NCBI GenBank assembly: GCA_963678675.1
Contig: OY783193.1
Span: forward strand, 15,947,746-16,011,745
Direction of reading: 5' to 3'
Origin: Xiphydria camelus
Lineage: Eukaryota; Arthropoda; Insecta; Hymenoptera; Xiphydriidae
Length of the DNA stretch: 64,000 nt
The notes below the pieces were generated by a model. The model was not told where the DNA came from, searched no databases, and was given only the letters and a program-made list of their open reading frames with translations. Below, one piece after another: positions 1-11,928 of the stretch; position 1 is the stretch's first letter, and each line of letters starts with the position of its first letter. The position numbers were made by a program, and so were the translations under genes.

Positions 1-2
1 CA

Positions 3-1286
3 AAAATAGTAACCGATTTAGAGGAAAATGGTATTATTCGAGAGAGCACATCACCATACAGTAGCCCAATTGTGCTTGTACGTAAGAAAAACGGTGAACT
101 ACGTATGGCCATAGATTATCGCGATCTTAATAGAATTACCAAGCGCATACAATACCCTCTACCGATCATTGATGACTTAATAGATCAACTTTGCGGAAAA
201 CGCGTCTTTACGGCACTAGATTTGAAGTCCGGGTTTTACCAAATTCCGATGCATCCTGATTCGCTAGAGAAAATACAAGAGAATTACTGGTTTAAGAAAA
301 TGAGACAATTCGTTTCAAAATACATTAATGCTTGTTTAAATTGTTTGTATTACAAACAAAAGGCTGGAAAAAAATCCGGAGTGTTATATCCCATAGAAAA
401 GGTCGCAAGTCCATTCCACACCATTCATCTTGACCACGTTGGGCCATTTATTCGTAGCAAAAATAAAAATACAGAAATACTAACCATTGTTGATGGATTT
501 ACCAAGTTTTGTATTCTTGAACCGGTTAAAAACACATCCGTGAGGGGAGTATTAAAAGCACTTTGTCAAGTAATCGCAATATTCGGAGCACCCGAACGCA
601 TAATAACCGACAGAGGGCCCGCGTTTACTTCACACTCATTCAAAACATTCTGCGAGGAGTATGGAATCAAACACATACTCAATGCAGTAGCCACACCACG
701 TGCCAATTATGGGGTATTATGCCCAATAAATGGGCAGTGTGAGCGTCTCAACCGTACCGTTCTAAGTTCACTGGCAGCTACCTGCGGCGGGCAGAACGAA
801 GAGGATTGGGACGAAAACGTGAAGAAGGTTCAAAGTGCAATAAACTCGTCGGCAAACAGAACAACCCGGAAAGCACCATCCGAACTTCTCTTTGGGTATA
901 AGCCACGTAGTATGGCTGACGCGAAATTACTGTCAGGCATCCAAAATATGCTCGATCAGGTAGACTTGCAGGTCATGAGAGAAACGGCAAAGGCAGCTAT
1001 AGGTGCAGAACAAAAGGAGCAGAAACGAAGATTCGACGCACGGAGGTTCAAACCTCCTCGATACGTGGTCGGAGACGTAGTCATGGTCGCTGCCAATCCA
1101 GTAGCAACCGGGCAGAGCAGAAAACTGGTAGCCAAGGCAAAAGGACCCTTCAAGGTGACGGCGGTACTACCGAACGACAGATACGAGGTGCAGGATCTTC
1201 GGGATTTGAAAAAGTCGCCAAACAAACGTAGCGTCGTTGCGGTGGACAGCATGAAGAGATGGGTCACATTCGATGCCACGCAGTAG
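3..1286 (+). pseudogene. Ty3/gypsy-type pol remnant: RT start fused in frame to integrase
   Basis: The frame is open from base 3 at the window edge to a TAG at 1284-1286. It begins inside reverse transcriptase: the motifs LVRKKNGELRM, DYRDLN and FTALDLKSGFYQI (up to about base 273) are the standard fingers and first catalytic motif. The frame then jumps directly into integrase, so the YxDD palm motif, the thumb and RNase H are absent, probably through an in-frame internal deletion. Integrase follows with the end of its zinc finger (ACLNC), catalytic D in HLDHVGPF, D in IITDRGPAF and E in QCERLNRTV, and then a C-terminal GPFKV domain. In the living family this protein makes cDNA and integrates it. 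Here the polymerase is gone, so it is not autonomous. The product class is secure; the exact clade is not. Confidence 0.93.
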
Positions 1287-1294
1287 CTGAGTGA

Positions 1295-1520
1295 GTAATG
1301 ACTATGCTTATCCTTGTGATAAGATAGTGGCCGCAGTCAGGAAACTCCGAGTTACAATCTCTGGTCAGGATTGTGAACTAGGACGAGTTACTGGCGAGGC
1401 TAGACTTGTAATGACTATGCTTACCCGCGGGTAAGATAGTGGCCGCAGTTAGTGAACTCTGAGTCACAATCTCTGGTCAGGATTGCGAACTAGGACGAGT
1501 TACTGGCGAGGCTGGACTAG
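1295..1520. repeat. 113-base tandem repeat, two units, after the gypsy integrase
   Basis: Units start at 1295 and 1408 with GTAATGACTATGCTTA and both end in GACGAGTTACTGGCGAGGCT. They differ at about a dozen positions. They lie just after the pol stop codon, in the untranslated part of the element before its LTR. Confidence 0.85.
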
Positions 1521-1864
1521 GCCGAGTTCAGAGCTGCTACGCGTGGGGACTGGTCAACTCCATGCGAGATAGGGCTCTGAGCGGAGGCCAGGACAAGTAT
1601 TCGGAGTCAGGACAAGCTCTGGATCGAAGTGGCGGGTTGCCCACTCCGGTAGGGGGCCCCTGGCAAGGCTAGCGACCGTATTAAAATCCTAAACGATTCC
1701 TTTTCTTATCCTAAATACGTACCCTCTCCGGTATTAGCATTGAGCTGAGTATGATTGCGGACGGAACTGATTACTCTGTACCGACAATTATGCCTTGGGT
1801 CAATGAGATACCACTTGAATCATAAAGGTCGTACACCATTAACGGATCAATTTTTGGATCCCTG

Positions 1865-2296
1865 TTACAGAAAATAAAGGTTTAAAGGAACGTCGAGGAC
1901 GACGTGGTCGTCAGTCTGGCCGAGTGTGAGGAATATTTCTTGAAAGAGTCGATGGAAATGCCGTCGACGTATTCCGGACACCCTTCGCTTGAAGGATGTT
2001 TAGACGAATCTCGAGGAGCTGGGATGCACGGGTACGAGTCGATGGGAATGCCATCGACGTATTCCTGACACCCCTCGCTCGAAGGATGTTTATATGAGAT
2101 GGCGATAGCGAGACCAGGCCCTCCGGGCCCTGGATGACGCTGTGCGAGGATTCATTCTGGCTTTAGCAGTTATAAAGAGAGCATCTTCCTTATAGTCTCG
2201 CTGTACTAATTCAATAAAATAGTCTTTGAGCTAAGTCACGCTCACAATTGATTCTCCCTTGCTTTGATAATTTCTCCCCTACACCCATTAAAGAGT
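1865..2296 (+). repeat. Probable 3' LTR of the gypsy element (borders approximate)
   Basis: This lies where a 3' LTR would be expected. A TATAAAG box at 2171-2177 is followed 42 bases later by AATAAA at 2213-2218, a compact promoter/polyadenylation layout usual for insect LTRs. A 90-base direct repeat (conserved over 57 bases) has units starting at 1946 and 2036. No 5' LTR lies in the window, so the TG..CA ends and target duplication cannot be set. Confidence 0.4.
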
Positions 2297-2333
2297 CAGT
2301 TACCTTTGAATCATTAGGACAATCGCCACGTTT

Positions 2334-2648
2334 CCCCAAAAATTTTAGATCCAATCTTATTTTCAAATAAAGAATATTTCACAGATGAACCATGCTTTTT
2401 CCAATAGTGAAAAGCTTCGAATTGTTACACGTAGTCTTAGTTTTCTAAATAAATATTTCTTTAATTAAAACATGGAGGTATTGCAACAACTGTTATGAAT
2501 TTCCATAATAATATGTGTTAATTAAAGGAATATTTATTTAGACCACGTGTAATAATTCGAAGGTCTCCTTTGTCGAAAGATTGTGGTTCATCTTTGAAAT
2601 ATATTTTATCTGGAAATGAGAATTGATGTAAAAATCTAGGAAAAATAT
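2334..2648. repeat. Inverted-repeat MITE, family A, copy 1
   Basis: Two arms of about 140 bases (2334-2480 and 2515-2648) are inverted copies of each other at an estimated 75-80%. A related copy lies at 30841-31253 and shares TGTTACACGTRGTCTT and GATGAACCA-type blocks in both arms. No coding capacity. Confidence 0.75.
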
Positions 2649-3834
2649 GGCAACTGCTCTAGCAACACAACAGAGATGATTTCCCTTCTAAACATTTATT
2701 CTCAACATAATATAAGTCCAAGAACGAAACATAAATCACACTCATAATCGGATGAAACGAACAATCGACTTAATCCTCAGTTATTACAACGAGAAGAAAG
2801 GAGGAAGTGGAAACGCCTCCTCTCCCTGGAAAGAAAGTGTGAGCTCTCTCTACGAGACGCCGCTAATGCTCGAGCGACGAACTACGCGAGTAAACAAATA
2901 TAATATGAAAGAACGAAACGTGTCGTACGCGCGTTGTCACCTCGCCGATACATCGATGCTCGTATGGCGAGCCGATCGGACGTAAGGAGAGGAAAGACAC
3001 TAAAGAATAAAGTCCGGTGGGCCGTAAGAATACGCCGTAAAGGAAAGAAGATAAGCATATACGGCGCGGAGCTCGGCAAACGTGATTGACAGACGGCTGC
3101 CTTGTTTGGCGTTGGTCCCACCAGGTTGTCCTGCGCGCGCGGACCGCGAACGAGGATCCGTGAAGTATCTACGCACGTGAAACGGTCGTGGCGATAGCCA
3201 GTAATCGTCGATAGTCTATTGCAACCCGTGTGGAGAAACATTTCTCGAATCGATAAACATGTCGAACGGGCTTAGCGTGAGTCAAACAAGGAATGATAGG
3301 AAGAAGAATGTCTGCAACTAGCCATGATGATATTTTTATCGTGTATCGAACTTGCTCTCCCTTGAATTTTCTCAACGAGGACGATCTTGATTGATTTGAA
3401 ATATGTATATTTGTCAAACTTCTTTAAGGCATTCTTTTAAAGAGGATCGACCTTACAATATCTTCAGATCTTTATTATTATGATAGCAGGCTTCACAGTG
3501 TATTCTCTACTCCCCTTCATTTATTTTTTAAGATTCCCCTTTTTTCACTTAAAAACTTGCGATTCTCTTCATTTTTCCCTATAAGTTGATATTTCTTCCC
3601 TAAAACCACCTATTATTCAGCTTCTCAATTGAGAGTGTTTCTTTTAATCATTTCACCCACACAACACACTACTTGTATCATACGTATATTTTACGTTAAT
3701 ACAGATATCATTCGTATATGTATATAATGTACATAAAATATACGTATCAGCTACGTATATTGTATCTCTAAAAAATACATCTCTCATATACGTACCAGCT
3801 ACATATATTGTATCTCTAAAAATACACCCTCATA
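2649..3834. other. No gene recognised; CpG-rich patch and TACGTATA-rich tract
   Basis: 2880-3250 is CpG-rich with short overlapping open frames on both strands and no recognisable motif. 3680-3830 is a degenerate tandem of CAGCTACGTATATTGTATCT units that resumes at 4228-4310 on the far side of the MITE at 3835. Confidence 0.6.
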
Positions 3835-4226
3835 TAGGGTAAACCACCCAGTTATTGGACACTTAAGCACTTTACAACATTTGAGACCGTGTTAAAAGGA
3901 TATTTTTCTACCTAGAGATATGAGTGATGGCTTGTTTTAATTGAAAATATATTAGCTTTACATTCTAGTAACTTACAATTTTAAGTTGGAAAGAATATAA
4001 TTTTCAACAATAAAAAACTGGGATAAAGTCAAAAAACTTAGTTATTGGACAGTGTTCTTATTTTGTGGAAATACTCAATCCAGTAATTGGACAGTCAAGA
4101 ATCAATAAGCCGGGTACGGTTTTTGATAATATTTATTTAAATAAAAACTACTAGTCTTGTTATTATTTATTTCAATCAGACTGTCCAATAACTCCAAGGT
4201 GTCCAATAACTGGGTGGTTTACCCTA
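3835..4226. mobile_element. 392-base MITE with 4-base target duplication
   Basis: Both ends carry TAGGGTAAACCACCCAGTTA in inverted orientation, and the match continues through TTGGACAC (28 bases). The element is flanked by the direct repeat CATA at 3831-3834 and 4227-4230. The motif GTTATTGGACA also recurs inside. Non-coding. Confidence 0.8.
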
Positions 4227-4596
4227 CATAAAATAGACGTATCGGCTACGTATATTATATTTCTCAAAAACACATTTCCTAATATCCGTGAAATATACGT
4301 ATCACTTACGCGTATGCAAACATTGCAGGTTCATGTATTAATGTTATTTTGACAATTTGATTCATATAATATTGCAAATTGGAACCTTTTAAAGTCATTT
4401 AAAAAGATACAGATTTTGTATAATTTTAAATTGTATCATAAGAATATAGTACTTTTAATATTATTATAGTTTGGTAGTACTCGATGATTCTGAAATGATA
4501 TATACGAAAAATGTATATACCTACATATCGTCGGTCTTATCACGTAAGGGTGTATCTCAGAAAATTTGAAAATTGAGTTAAGACCGCCAATAGGTT

Positions 4597-4802
<206 letters not shown>

Positions 4803-4803
4803 C

Positions 4804-5796
4804 AAAACATCCGATAGCGCTCTCACTAGTTGGCAGCATACTAATGCTGGAGTCCCTCAAGGTTCAGTGCTGGGGCCGCTCTTATTCTCGTTATTTATTA
4901 ACGATATAGGGAGCAGCATCATAAACGCTAAACGCCTGCTATACGCCGATGATCTGCAAATCTATCTGAACTGTCCTCCTCACGAACTAAACTCATGTAT
5001 AGCCAAACTCAACGAAGATATACTCCGTATTGACCGCTGGGCTCACAACAACCTTCTCAAACTCAATCTTGGCAAGACTAAAGCGATCATCCTTGGCAAT
5101 GAGCGTTACATCAACTCCATCAATTCCGGCAGTCTTCCACCACTTGGATCCAATGGTATTAATATCCCGCTCGTCAACTCGGTGAGGAATCTAGGATTGA
5201 TTATCGACTCCAAACTCAACTTTAAAGAACATGTCCGCTTTGTCACTGCAAAAATCAATCGATCCTACTATCAACTGCATCGACTCCGACCTTACACCAA
5301 CTTCAGCCTTCGGAAAATATTGGTCAGCGCTTTAATCTTACCTCACTTAGACTACTGTACGGTTGCTCTAAATGGTGCTGGAACTGTTCTCAATCTCAAG
5401 CTCCAACGACTAGTTAATAAAGGGATTCGCTATATTTTTGGATTACCGCGCGATACCCACATTAGTCAATACCGCCGTGAACTTGGTTGGCTTACTATCG
5501 AGTCTCGAAGGAAATTGTTCCTCGCCACGCTTACTTATAATACTATCTCTACAAATCGGCCACTGTTCCTTTCTGAACTACTATCATACAGCTCACATCG
5601 ATCCTCAAGTCGGACTGGACATCATCGCTCCCTCACCATACCCATGCATAGGACTGAGGCCTTTAAGTCGTCCTTCGCGGTATCTGCTCCATACTTATGG
5701 AACTCCTTACCACCGGACATTATTGAAGTCTCCACACCCGGCGCTTTTAAAGCAAGAACCAAACAGTGGCTATTCAACTCGGATAACTCTACTTGA
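4804..5796 (+). pseudogene. 5'-truncated non-LTR retrotransposon reverse transcriptase (CR1/jockey-like group)
   Basis: The frame runs without a stop from the edge of the CT array through AGVPQGSVLGPLLF (from 4846) to a TGA at 5794-5796. Conserved blocks appear in order: the GVPQGS block, LFINDI, the catalytic YADDLQIY, LNLGKTKAI, LGLIIDSKLNFKEHV, the thumb LPHLDYC, and the C-terminal region ending in APYLWNSLPPDI that is typical of CR1, jockey and L2 elements. The endonuclease and the RT fingers are missing, being replaced by the microsatellite. Downstream are AATAAA (6091) and a CATCATCATCAT run, which may be the element's 3' tail. In intact relatives the enzyme primes cDNA synthesis at the target. 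This copy could not do so alone. The clade is an inference. Confidence 0.92.
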
Positions 5797-6114
5797 CTAC
5801 TTGACTAAATTCACTGCCCGCGGCAAACATAATCTCGCTAGCATTAATTTATATACGCGCTTAAGCTTACTCCTATTTACATTTAATTTCAATCTACACT
5901 ATTATTTTAACCTGCTTTACCTCATATGCTCTTGCTTAAATTGAATCGTATCTTATGCCCAACTATTATTAGCATTTTTTTTTGTTTTTAGTATTTAGTA
6001 ATTAGCATAGCTTAGTATTAAGTATTTATAGGACTTACTCATGCTTGTACACTGAGCTCTACCAAGAGCACATATTATTTGTTCTACTTTGAATAATAAA
6101 CTACATCATCATCA

Positions 6115-6116
<2 letters not shown>

Positions 6117-6197
<81 letters not shown>
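6117..6197. repeat. (TC)n microsatellite at the 3' end of the LINE fragment
   Basis: About 80 bases of TC dinucleotides directly after a CATCATCATCAT run. The position suggests growth from the 3' tail of the retroelement. Confidence 0.97.
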
Positions 6198-6200
<3 letters not shown>

Positions 6201-6833
6201 GCCTTATATTTTTATCTCACGACCCGGCGTACCTCAACATTTTATACTTTTGCTCCCCGTATATATTTTTCGTCGTATCTCAAAATAATCAAAATTTAAA
6301 TCTCACATATAGTAGGCCTAATTTAGGATACGCCCATACGTGTGATTTAAAAGGCATTCAAGCGCATAATTTTATACATACAAAAAATCACCAAGCTATA
6401 AAAATAATTGGCAGGATTTATTCACAATGAAAAATCGTAAAATATTTTAAATCGCTCTCCTGAGAGATCATCAAAACTGAGATACGCCTTTACGTGATAA
6501 GACCGACGATATATATGCACAGCAATTAATTCAATATATGAAATAAAGTCACTACAACACTTTGGTAGCTCCGTGGTCGAGGCTTTGGTCTCCTACGTTA
6601 AGCACCCGTTAATCTTTTTTTCCTCACTCATGCCCATTTCGAGGCCTTTTCCAGCTTATTTTTAAACCGTAAGATGGCGTTTTTCCCGCGTGACACTGAC
6701 CGGGAGTCCCCAGGCTGTTAAAAGATTACTTATTGTTAGTCCGAAGTAGGTCCTTTTTCCAAACTGATTAACGCAACGTGAAATGAGCCGTGTATACTTC
6801 TGTTTGTTTTGTTTTGAGAAATGGGCATTCGTG
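6198..6833. other. No gene recognised
   Basis: AT-rich, with short open frames only. It contains the right arm of the 4525/6477 inverted repeat. Confidence 0.6.
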
Positions 6834-7037
6834 AGAAAAAATAGTACCTATATGTCATTCGGCTGAAATCCTCGGATTTTTAAGGCTGTGTTTAGGTCGT
6901 AGCACGAGGCATGATGAAGGAATCAGGTTCGCCGAAGGCAAGCCTTGTCCTCCCACCATACCTCCTGCTATGACCTAATTAAACAGAGTCTTAAAAAACC
7001 TCGGATTTCCGCCTAATGACATAAGATACTATTTTTC
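6834..7037. repeat. Short MITE with about 65-base inverted ends
   Basis: GAAAAAATAGTACCTATATG at the left is inverted at the right, and the similarity extends about 65 bases to TTTAGGTC. The centre is a GC-richer loop of about 70 bases. No target duplication is evident. Confidence 0.75.
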
Positions 7038-8348
7038 AATATCTAGATAATACATCATTAGCAAATGTTATTGATTACCCTAAAACATTGTTTGAATCAA
7101 TTTTCAGCAGTTTAATTCGGTTAGTGCAATTCTTATGCATGTACTTTATGTCGGATATACACACATATCGTATACGTATATTTTACGTCTGTGTTATGCG
7201 TATATTCTACTTTTCCATTTACATATATCATGCGTATAATTAATGTAGATTAGCCGGTCATTTAGCCCTCTCTTATACAAAAAAATCTACCTATACTTAC
7301 ATATCTGGTACATACATGCGTATACAAATTTACGTAGAATATACAGGTAATCTACGTAAGTGAAGATAGAAACGAGACTGCTCTAAGATGTGTAATAAAT
7401 CATTTTATTGGTGAAACTTGTGTCATTGAACTCGTTATCCACGACTTTTTCTTGTATAATTACAAACTGTTTCATAATTCAAGTGAACTAACAGTAGCAG
7501 GCAATACATATATGTATAGGTAGGTACCTATTTCTAAAAAAACGACAAAGTAACGAAAGTAACGAAAGTAAAAGCGAAATTATCTCATTAGCGAAACTCG
7601 TCATTTTCTCCGTCATTCGAAAATATATAAACTTTACGAGAATTTCTCTCATACTTTCACTACTTCATCATCTGCGAAGAGGATATCTCGCCGCGGATTA
7701 AAATCACCGCATCCGCGCGTTCTCTCTTGAACCTCTTCGCCAAAGCAGAACATTCGTAAAGTCTCGCTCCTGTCTACTTTATCCGCGTTCGAAAAGTCAT
7801 CCAGCAGCGGCAAGGAACGCGTTCTCACGCGCCTATTTACTCCAAAGTGAGGACAATCGTTGAACTCAGCGGGAAATGAACTGCTGGATCGACGCGAATT
7901 CTAGTTCTGCATCTCAGGTGCCAATCAGTCTGGCAAGTGACTACGAAAAACTGGTATAATGAGAAGCAGATGGAGGGAGCTCCTGAGGACCAAACGCAAG
8001 AGCATCGCGCAACTCAGTTTCATCGCCACGTGGACCGGCAAGATCATCAACCGCTCGTCGTAAAAGCTTTCATACAAAATCCTACGTACGTTCAAATGTA
8101 GCCGGCGAACCGAACATTCCGCGCCGCTGAGTCTTTGACCACGACACAACAAAATGACCAGCCGAGCGTGTGAACTGTCTATCTGCCTGTTTCTTTCGCT
8201 TACATAAGACGCATACAGACGTGCGACTATCCCGGGACGTGCACTTATACGAGAGAACCCGTCGGCTCTCTCTCCTGCACGCGCGAACGATACACCGCGG
8301 CGTGCATACGTTTAGGCGAGGATATACGGAGAGCATCCGAATGATTTT
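7038..8348. other. No gene recognised
   Basis: TACGTATA-type degenerate repeats at 7150-7370, then mixed sequence. 7680-8340 is CpG-rich with overlapping short frames on both strands and no domain. 8408-8500 shares a block beginning GAGGAGACGGTATT with 11681-11755. Confidence 0.5.
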
Positions 8349-8384
8349 GTGTGTGTGTGTGTATGTGTGTGTGTGTGTGTGTGT
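8349..8384. repeat. (GT)n microsatellite
   Basis: Eighteen GT units with one TA interruption. Confidence 0.97.
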
Positions 8385-8700
8385 ACCGGCGATACACGCT
8401 CGAGCCGATCGGAGGAGACGGTATTATGCCGTAATAGCGACTTATAACCTGCATCGACGCTCTAGTTACACCTGACCTTTGAAGGACTAGTTGTCTTCGG
8501 TAGCCAAGAAGAAAGTGGGAACTGCGAGCTCTGCGCAAAGAGGATTTGTTATTTTCCGCGAAAGGGACGTTACTTCTCTCGGTAGTATCATTATATTATT
8601 CTGTTTGATTGCTCGAGTTTGATTCCCCAAGATCGGATATTCGCGGAAACTTCAGGCGCGAGTGTGGATTATAGGTAGCATGGGGCGACTCTTATATTTA

Positions 8701-9033
8701 TACAGAGTGATTCTCATGGTGGAGATCATAGGACAATATGCTACGTAGCGCTTTGAAGACTATAGGCGATCGGATACTGCTGGACACGGCCTCTACCTTG
8801 ATTATTGGCTGTGACGCCGTGTAAGCAGAATCCACCAATCATTTCGAAAGAAGGTCCCTAGAGTCTGATCGTCTGAATTAGATACCAGGGTTTTTTTTCG
8901 AAGGGTTTCGGGGACACTGCATGCCGTCACAGCCAATCATAAAGCGTCCTCGGACCAATAGCGTACAACCTATAGTCTGCCAAATGCTACGTAATCTACC
9001 GTCCTATGACCTCCATCTTGAAAATCACTCTGT
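8701..9033. mobile_element. MITE family B, copy 1 (ends TACAGAGTGATT)
   Basis: Both ends carry TACAGAGTGATT and about 50 further bases in inverted orientation, including TCATAGGA and GCTACGTAG blocks. The copy is uninterrupted, so it provides the empty site for the insertion seen in the copy at 19142-19836. Non-coding. Confidence 0.8.
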
Positions 9034-9136
9034 ACGTATGTGTCGTACTTACATTGTCCGAAAGAAATGGTATTATAACCCAATAGAGCGATTTATAATC
9101 TGCACCGACACTTCAACCCATACAGCATAAACTGTT

Positions 9137-9562
9137 TCAGTAATGTTTCCAGAATATTACAAATATCTCATTTGAAGCATTTCATGAGATATTCTGGTAA
9201 CATTTTACAGCTGTTTCAAATATTGCAGAATATTTCAAATGGGATGTTCTGGAAATAGGTAGGTACATTTCATTTCGACTCGTCCAACGAAGACTGTAGT
9301 AACTCAAATTTTGTACTTTTTGAATTACAAGTACAGGGCAGTAAAACATAATGATATCTTCCCCTGAAAAGAGTCGTATCTCACAAAATATTATAGTAAT
9401 GTAGACAACTAGCATTACCATGTACGTATCTCCGATTTATGAACATCTTCCGTTGGAAACTATCGTATCTCAAAAGTACAAAAAATGAGTTACTACAGTC
9501 TTCGTTGGATGAGTTGATTTGATACATTACATTTGGAATATTTTGATAATATTCTGGACATG
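9137..9562. repeat. Inverted repeat with AATATTCTGG motifs
   Basis: 9275-9329 and 9467-9520 are inverted copies sharing CAACGAAGACTGTAGTAACT. Flanking AATATTCTGGA motifs also occur in both orientations, including a smaller hairpin at 9148-9198. Probably a degenerate foldback element. Confidence 0.55.
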
Positions 9563-9825
9563 TTTACATATCTCCAGAATATCACAGAAATATTTCAGAA
9601 CGTCTTCGGATACGAGACATTGTAAAGGCATTCAAAAGACGTTCTTGAGATCATTTCTAGAATATTCCAGAGACATTGCTGACAGTGAGACGTTCCGTAC
9701 AGAGTGCGGAAATTATACTCAAGTTTTGGCGATCGATGAAAATGGAAAACTGCTGATCGCACGAAGAATTTGTTATTTTAAATGAAGTCACATGTTTGTA
9801 AAAATACATATGTATGTGTGTACAG

Positions 9826-10145
9826 TGTGGTTCCGAAGATGGTAGTCATAGGACGATATGCCATGTAGCGCTTTGTAAAGTATAACGTATACGTTATTGG
9901 CTGAAGGCGCCGTACGATTGGTTGCGGCGACGTGTAGTGATCAACAAATGTTTTGAGAGAAGATCCTTCGTATCCACAACAGATCACAAATTATGGCGTC
10001 CTTACCCGGACGCGAGAAGTATTTGTGATCTGTGGTGGATACTAAGGATCTTCTCTCAAAACATTTGTTGATCACTACACGTCGCCGCAACCAATCGTAC
10101 GGCGCCCTCAGGCCCATGGTTAATAGTTTACACCTTATACTCTAT
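9826..10145. repeat. Foldback with 90-base arms carrying one MITE-B end
   Basis: Arms 9907-9996 and 10017-10106 are nearly identical in inverted orientation (GGCGCCGTACGATTGGTTGC and onward). The left flank (ACAGTGTGGTTCCGAAGATG, TCATAGGACGATATGCC) matches the end of MITE family B. No matching right terminus is seen, so the element is truncated on that side. Confidence 0.65.
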
Positions 10146-10186
10146 ATTTAAAATTTTCTTTCGATTTGACACGCGTGCGGGGAACG

Positions 10187-10796
10187 GAAAAGGGAAAGGC
10201 GCAAAGGGGCCGCGGAAGGAAAGGCGCGAAGGCGCCGCGGTCGGGGAAAAGGCGCGAGGGCACCTCGGTCGAGGGAAAGGCGCAAGGGCGCCACGGAAGG
10301 AAGCGGTGGAAAGCGCGAAGGCGCCGCGGTCGGGGAAGGCGTGGAAACGCCGCGGAAGGAAGCGGTGGAAGGCGCAAAGGTGCCGCGGTCGGGGAAGGCG
10401 TGAAAACGCCGCGGAGGAGACGAAGGAAAGGCGTGAAAACGCCGCGGAAGGGAAAAGGTGGAAGGCGCGAAGGCGCCGCGGTCGGAGAAAGGCGTGAAAA
10501 CGCCGCGGAAGGAAGCGGTGGAAGGCGCAAAGGCGCCGCGGTCGGGGAAGGCGTGAAAACGCCGCGGAAAGAGACGAAGGAAAGGCGTGAAAACGCCGCG
10601 GAAGGGAAAAGGTGGAAGGCGCGAAGGCGCCGCGGTCGGAGAAAGGCGTGAAAACGCCGCGGAAGGAAGCGGTGGAAGGCGCGAAGGCGCCGCGGTCGGA
10701 GAAAGGCGTGAAAACGCCGCGGAAGGAAGCGGTGGAAGGCGCGAAGGCGCCGCGGTCGGGGAAGGCGTGAAAACGCCGCGGAAGGAAAAGGGGAGA
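10187..10796. repeat. GC-rich minisatellite, 60-base unit, about ten copies
   Basis: The unit is exactly 60 bases, clearest from 10621 to 10800 where successive units align without gaps. Each unit holds two short inverted repeats, GGCGCNAAGGCGCC and GCGTGAAAACGC. Because 60 is a multiple of three, several frames stay open, including one of 224 codons on the minus strand (10135-10809) rich in Arg, Pro, Phe and His. I see no other support for a protein, so I treat the frames as by-products of the period. Confidence 0.9.
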
Positions 10797-11928
10797 AAGA
10801 AAAGGCCAAATGCGAATCGAGTCGTCTATTGGAAGAGTCCTAAGAAGGACTGAGGGAGGTATCTAGGCGTCTCCCTCGACGCTCGAGTGACCTTGCATTT
10901 TTTTTTTTTTTTTTTTTGAAAAAGGCGAGGAGGGGAATCTTCAAGAAGACACCCAAGATGTTGGCAGGGTAGTGTCGGATTTCTACCGACTAAACCCCTC
11001 CTCGTGGTTACCAACCGCTAGGGTTATAAACCGAGTAATGAGTGACCTTGCACTCCGCGCGTGTCCTTATATACCTAGCGGAGGGGACCGTTATCGGTCC
11101 TATTGGTCGGTAACGGTCGAGTGGGGGCGACTTGCGGCAGTCCCCCTGATTGGCGCGACATGACGTGCTCGACGATCCGCCGCACCAATCCCCAGCGGGC
11201 AGGCCAGTGCCCACTGCGCGCTGCCCGGGAGCGTCAAGCGCTCTCTAAAGACTAACTATACTAGGGACTTATACCTATAAAAATGACGCACGTCAGATTT
11301 TTCAATTTTTACTTTTCTATGAACGCTGTATCTCTCAAACAACTGGAAACTCCATGATGTGACTTTGCACACATTTTTTTGACTAGTCGAATGTGAAAAA
11401 AAAGAAAGGCACAGTAGATAGGGCTTGGCCCTCAATTTTGAGAATGAAAATGAAAAGATATTATTACTCCGTGATTTATGGAAGGATTGGTCTGCAATTT
11501 GGCAGAGTTGTTATACTTGTATAACTTGATCTTTAGAAATTTTTCGGGATAAAATCATTTTTTGAGTGGCTCAAGTGGCGTAAAATGTCCCGTATGTATC
11601 TACGTTCAGACGCGGATAAATGGAGAGTGTCGAACAATTCATATACGAGTATAAATTAGTAATCCACGATTATGTTATCTCGAGGAGACGGTATTGTGCC
11701 GTAATAGCAATTTACACATTCGACCTTTGAAGGACTGGCTTCGATAGCCGATAAAGCCGTTTAGCAATAATTATAGTCCAGTAAAACATTAAAGCATCGG
11801 CTAATTTTGTATTATATATTCACAGTATCTACCAAAATTAAAAAAGAAATTCCCTAACTTTTCCAGGTTTCCAATCTGAAATAGGTAGCCAAATTTTCCT
11901 GCCCACTATGGATATACGGTATACGTAG
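10797..11928. other. No gene recognised; poly-T tract
   Basis: A 20-base T run at 10898-10917. The words GAGTGACCTTGCA recur at 10886 and 11041. 11041-11250 is GC-rich without an open frame of note; the remainder is AT-rich. Confidence 0.55.

Noticed and set aside
956..1279. 107-codon minus-strand frame under the gypsy integrase
   Set aside because: Antisense shadow of the integrase frame.
6555..6620. Possible tRNA at GGTAGCTCCGTGGTCGAGGC
   Set aside because: No B box and no cloverleaf.
10135..10809. 224-codon minus-strand protein across the minisatellite
   Set aside because: The period of 60 keeps frames open automatically; no start context, domain or splice support.
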